In this document: positions 61,233 through 64,000 of the stretch, piece after piece | Layout: each line of letters opens with the position of its first letter | Numbering within the stretch: the first letter of the stretch is position 1 | The notes under the pieces: model-generated | Database searches by the model: none | Seen by the model: the letters and a program-made list of their open reading frames with translations, nothing else | Told to the model about the DNA's origin: nothing | Translations under genes and position numbers: made by a program | Source of the DNA: Sulfurimonas lithotrophica | GTDB taxonomy: Bacteria; Campylobacterota; Campylobacteria; Campylobacterales; Sulfurimonadaceae | Assembly: GCF_009258225.1 (NCBI RefSeq) | Contig: NZ_CP043617.1 | Location: forward strand, 1,922,001-1,986,000 | Reading direction: 5' to 3' | Length of the DNA: 64,000 bases

Positions 61233-62768
61233 ATGATGCAAGATAATGCACAAAACGAAACAATTGAACAAGAAGTTCAACCAACATTAACTTTCCAAGA
61301 CTTAGGTCTTAAAAAACAGATTTTAAACTCTGTAAAAAAAGCGGGCTTCACTGTTCCAAGCCCAATTCAAGCTCAGGCAATTCCTGTTGTACTGAGTGGA
61401 CGCGACATGGTCGGTCAAGCACATACAGGTACTGGAAAAACTGCAGCTTTTGGACTTCCTGCTCTTAACAATATGAAAAGAGATAACGGCGTAGAAGTTC
61501 TAGTTATCACACCTACACGTGAACTTGCAACTCAGGTAAGTGACGAGTTATTTAAATACGGTAAGGATTTAGGCGTTAGAACTACTACTATATACGGTGG
61601 AAGCTCGTACAAACGTCAACTTGACCTTATCAAACGCGGTGCAGGAATCGTTGTTGCGACACCGGGACGTTTATTAGATATTTTAAAACGTGATATGCTA
61701 GAAGATTTTGCACCAAGCATGGTAATTTTAGATGAAGCTGATGAGATGCTTGACATGGGATTTTTAGATGATATTAACGAAATTTTTTCTTATCTTCCGA
61801 CAAATCGTCAAACTCTACTTTTCTCGGCTACTATGCCTAAGCCTATTAAACTTTTAGCCGAGCGTATTTTAGAAAATCCGGAATTTATCTCTATAACAAA
61901 AGGCGAAACTACTAATGCCGATATCTCCCAAGAGTATTACGTAATAGACGAGAGTGAACGTGACGATGCAATCATACGTCTAATGGATGCCGAAAATACA
62001 GGAAAAAGCGTAGTATTTTGCCGTACGAAAAGTGAAGTTGACAGACTTAGTAATGTTCTAAGCAATGCAGGATATTTAGCAAACGGTCTTCACGGAGATA
62101 TGGAACAGCGTCAACGCGAAACGGTAATAAGCGGTTTTAAAAAGAACTCTGTAAAGGTTTTAGTAGCAACAGACGTAGCAGCTCGCGGAATACATGTAAA
62201 TAACATTACCCATGTTTTTAACTATCATATCCCTTTTGATCCTGAATCTTACGTACACAGAATCGGTCGTACAGGTCGTGCAGGTACAAAAGGTAAAGCT
62301 ATCACACTTTTAACTCCTCATGAGTTTAAAGAACTTCAAAAAATTAAAAAGAAAGTCGGAACTACCATGGAACATGCTTATGTTCCAAGTAAAAATGATT
62401 TAAAAGAAAACTCATTAAAAACTATGGTCAAAACAATAGAAGAACATAAAATTTATGATGAAGCCCATAAAGTGTTAGATATGTTAAAACAAGATATTGA
62501 TGAAGAAACTATTATGTACAAACTAGTATCTATGCTTTTAGATAAACAAAGCGTAAAAGGTCCTGCAGATATTGGTATTCCTGCTGAGAAACTGACTAAA
62601 ATACTAGAGAGACTTGAAAAACAAGGCGATAGAAACGGTTCTACCCGTGGACGTTCTCGTGGGCATGGAAATTACCGAGGGCGTAGTTCAAACAGAAACT
62701 CAAGTCGTACACGCCGTGGAAATAATAACGGCGGACGTAATAAATACAAAGACTACAATAAAAAATAG
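61233..62768 (+). CDS. DEAD-box ATP-dependent RNA helicase
   Basis: A 511-residue helicase. Motifs in order: Q motif (FQDLGL ... PSPIQAQAIP), I AHTGTGKTAAF, Ia PTRELATQV, II DEAD in ILDEADEML, III SAT, IV VVFCRTK, V ATDVAARGIHV, VI HRIGRTGRAG. The C-terminal tail is basic and rich in Arg, Gly and Asn (TRGRSRGHGNYRGRSSNR), typical of CsdA/RhlE-like proteins that unwind rRNA or mRNA structure. A structured leader may precede it. Confidence 0.95.
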   Translation: MMQDNAQNETIEQEVQPTLTFQDLGLKKQILNSVKKAGFTVPSPIQAQAIPVVLSGRDMVGQAHTGTGKTAAFGLPALNNMKRDNGVEVLVITPTRELATQVSDELFKYGKDLGVRTTTIYGGSSYKRQLDLIKRGAGIVVATPGRLLDILKRDMLEDFAPSMVILDEADEMLDMGFLDDINEIFSYLPTNRQTLLFSATMPKPIKLLAERILENPEFISITKGETTNADISQEYYVIDESERDDAIIRLMDAENTGKSVVFCRTKSEVDRLSNVLSNAGYLANGLHGDMEQRQRETVISGFKKNSVKVLVATDVAARGIHVNNITHVFNYHIPFDPESYVHRIGRTGRAGTKGKAITLLTPHEFKELQKIKKKVGTTMEHAYVPSKNDLKENSLKTMVKTIEEHKIYDEAHKVLDMLKQDIDEETIMYKLVSMLLDKQSVKGPADIGIPAEKLTKILERLEKQGDRNGSTRGRSRGHGNYRGRSSNRNSSRTRRGNNNGGRNKYKDYNKK

Positions 62769-62811
62769 TATGTGTACCTTTTGCCATACGCTCTGCAAAT
62801 GGCAAATATGC

Positions 62812-62817
62812 TATAAT
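62812..62817 (+). promoter_or_regulatory. Probable -10 element for the HIT gene
   Basis: TGCTATAAT is an extended -10 with TATAAT at 62812-62817, 33 bp before the ATG. A TTTGCCAT/ATGGCAAA hairpin just upstream may terminate the helicase transcript. Confidence 0.55.
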
Positions 62818-62850
62818 TTTTTTAAATAGCTATAAACAAAAGGCAATGAA

Positions 62851-63303
62851 ATGCATACTATAATTTATGAAGATAAAGATTTATACGTACAAAAAGAAGA
62901 GAGTGAAATTCCTTGGCTTAAAATTTTCACAAAAGAACCGTATAAAGAACTTGGCGACGTACCTCCAAAACTTAGAAAACATCTTTGGGATGTGTACGAT
63001 ATAATAGAGTTTCATATGAAGTTTTATTATAAACCCGAAAAAATCAATATGGCTTCTTTTGCAAACAAGTTACCTCAAGTGCATATCCATGTAATGGCTA
63101 GATTTAAAGAGGATAGTTGGTTTCCAAATAATGTCTGGGAAGAAAAACTAAGAGAGTCAAATCTAAACCTTCCTAATGAAGAAAAGTTTTTTAAAGAACT
63201 TCATATAGCCCTAACCGATCAGCAAAAAAATCTTATTACCCAAGATAGACGCGATCCCAATAGGGAAAGAAGACGTAATATTAAAGATAGAAGAAAATCT
63301 TAA
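62851..63303 (+). CDS. HIT-like family protein
   Basis: A 150-residue protein of the histidine-triad superfamily: IIYEDKDLYVQKEESEIPWLKIF, then NMASFANKLPQVHIHVMARFKEDSWFP, whose VHIHVMAR corresponds to the catalytic HxHxH region. The third His is replaced (Met), so it is a degenerate triad like other HIT-like proteins of this phylum. The C-terminal tail is Arg-rich (RRDPNRERRRNIKDRRKS) and could contact nucleic acid. Confidence 0.75.
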   Translation: MHTIIYEDKDLYVQKEESEIPWLKIFTKEPYKELGDVPPKLRKHLWDVYDIIEFHMKFYYKPEKINMASFANKLPQVHIHVMARFKEDSWFPNNVWEEKLRESNLNLPNEEKFFKELHIALTDQQKNLITQDRRDPNRERRRNIKDRRKS

Positions 63304-64000
63304 TTATTTTAACGGTGAAAAAGGTACAAGGGCAGAACCCCAAGTAAGCCCGCCACCAAATGCATCTAAAAGCATTAATTCACCTTTTTGCAATCTTTTA
63401 CTTTCATAAATATCATTAATAGCCATAGGGATAGATGCACCTGAAGTATTTCCGTATTTTGCAACGGTTAATACTACTTGTTCATCTTTTAGCTTTAGTG
63501 CATCTCCAACAGCTTTTATAATTCTGTAATTTGCTTGATGCGGTACAAAGTGTTTTATCTCATCACTATGGATATCATTCTCTTTTAGTATATCTATAAC
63601 ATCTTTTGTAAGTGTACGAACGGCAATTTTATATGTTTCATTACCTTTCATCTGCATATAGCAGCCTGCAACTTCCTGCTCTAAAGAATCATGAGCTGAA
63701 CCGCTTCCTCCGTTTGGAGTCATAAGTAAATCTGCGTAACTACCGTCTGAACCCGTATGTATATCTATAATAGCTTCTTCTTTGTTATCAGTTGCAGATA
63801 TTACCGCAGCACCCGCACCGTCACCAAAAAGTATACATGTACCGCGATCCGTAAAATCGGTAATTGCAGATAATTTTTCCGCACCTATTATTAGTACGTT
63901 TTTTTTCATACCCGATTCGATAAAAGCTTTTGCTATTGATAAAACATAAACAAAACCCGTACACGCAGCTGAAATATCAAATGCTTGAACATTAGGAAGA
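63304..64000 (-). CDS. fabH: 3-oxoacyl-ACP synthase III, C-terminal part (5' end outside window)
   Basis: FabH starts fatty-acid synthesis by condensing acetyl-CoA with malonyl-ACP. The frame is open to the right edge: [18 protein letters not shown] contains the active-site Cys, which would be lost if one started at the ATG at 63909. The His of [11 protein letters not shown] and the Asn of [10 protein letters not shown] complete the Cys-His-Asn triad, and GDGAGAAVI is a family motif. About 232 of roughly 330 residues are present. Stop codons of this gene and the HIT gene abut. Confidence 0.93.
   Translation of the reverse strand, partial: LPNVQAFDISAACTGFVYVLSIAKAFIESGMKKNVLIIGAEKLSAITDFTDRGTCILFGDGAGAAVISATDNKEEAIIDIHTGSDGSYADLLMTPNGGSGSAHDSLEQEVAGCYMQMKGNETYKIAVRTLTKDVIDILKENDIHSDEIKHFVPHQANYRIIKAVGDALKLKDEQVVLTVAKYGNTSGASIPMAINDIYESKRLQKGELMLLDAFGGGLTWGSALVPFSPLK

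Noticed and set aside
1-64000. Prophage, insertion sequence or integron
   Set aside because: No transposase, integrase, capsid or terminal inverted repeats are visible among the long frames.

Overview
The window is AT-rich DNA from a free-living member of the Campylobacterota, most like Sulfurimonas and relatives. The reasons are the family makeup (OprD-type porins, epsilon-type two-component pairs, NnrS, a CobN-like chelatase in an iron locus, a hemerythrin-GGDEF sensor), the AT-rich codon use, and core genes typical of that phylum. I see no phage, insertion sequence, CRISPR array, rRNA or tRNA. This is a chromosomal block dominated by iron and haem acquisition. I count about 13 Fur-box-like palindromes built on the TGATAAT/ATTATCA half sites, in front of nearly every operon between 5 and 48 kb.

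Layout. 1-5.2 kb: the 3' end of rsfS, an OprD-type porin, and a response regulator/histidine kinase/MltF operon. 5.3-7.6 kb: feoAB. 7.7-11.5 kb: a NitT/TauT-type ABC transporter coupled through a 28-codon ORF to nnrS. It is head-to-head with a Fur-controlled siderophore-type receptor followed by a Spy-like protein and a lone RND pump (11.7-17.4 kb). 17.4-27.5 kb: a six-gene operon that reads as a complete Hmu-type haem system: ExbB-like, DUF2149, a membrane-anchored CobN/HmuS-like chelatase, two tandem HmuR-like receptors and a HmuY-like lipoprotein. 27.5-31.1 kb: a Fur-controlled outer-membrane protein, ferritin, DUF2325 protein, a broken small gene, an unknown protein and flavodoxin, followed by ribA. 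31.8-34 kb: an AraC regulator, a VOC protein and a HemD-like protein with an extra N-terminal region.

34-44 kb: tonB-exbB-exbD, then a seven-gene imelysin / di-haem oxidoredictase / imelysin / fatty-acid hydroxylase / porin / di-haem peroxidase operon. Each of these two operons ends in a nearly identical 110-residue Fur-like protein that consists of the DNA-binding domain only. 44-47.7 kb: a putative flavin-based trans-membrane electron-transfer set (FMN-binding protein, two paralogous membrane proteins) convergent with apbE and a second OprD-type porin. 47.8-64 kb is mostly housekeeping and stress: pssA, doxX, an orphan response regulator, dps, a heavy-metal RND tripartite pump with a small His-containing protein, a Cache histidine kinase, rmuC, a hemerythrin-NIT-GGDEF protein, a DEAD-box helicase, a HIT protein and the 3' part of fabH.

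How it works together (inference): under iron limitation Fur would release FeoAB, the siderophore-type receptor, the Hmu-like haem system, the TonB-ExbBD motor, the imelysin cluster and flavodoxin (with ribA supplying flavin). Ferritin and Dps handle storage. The most noteworthy system is the Hmu-like operon at 17.4-27.5 kb. The paired sensor-less Fur-like proteins are the second.
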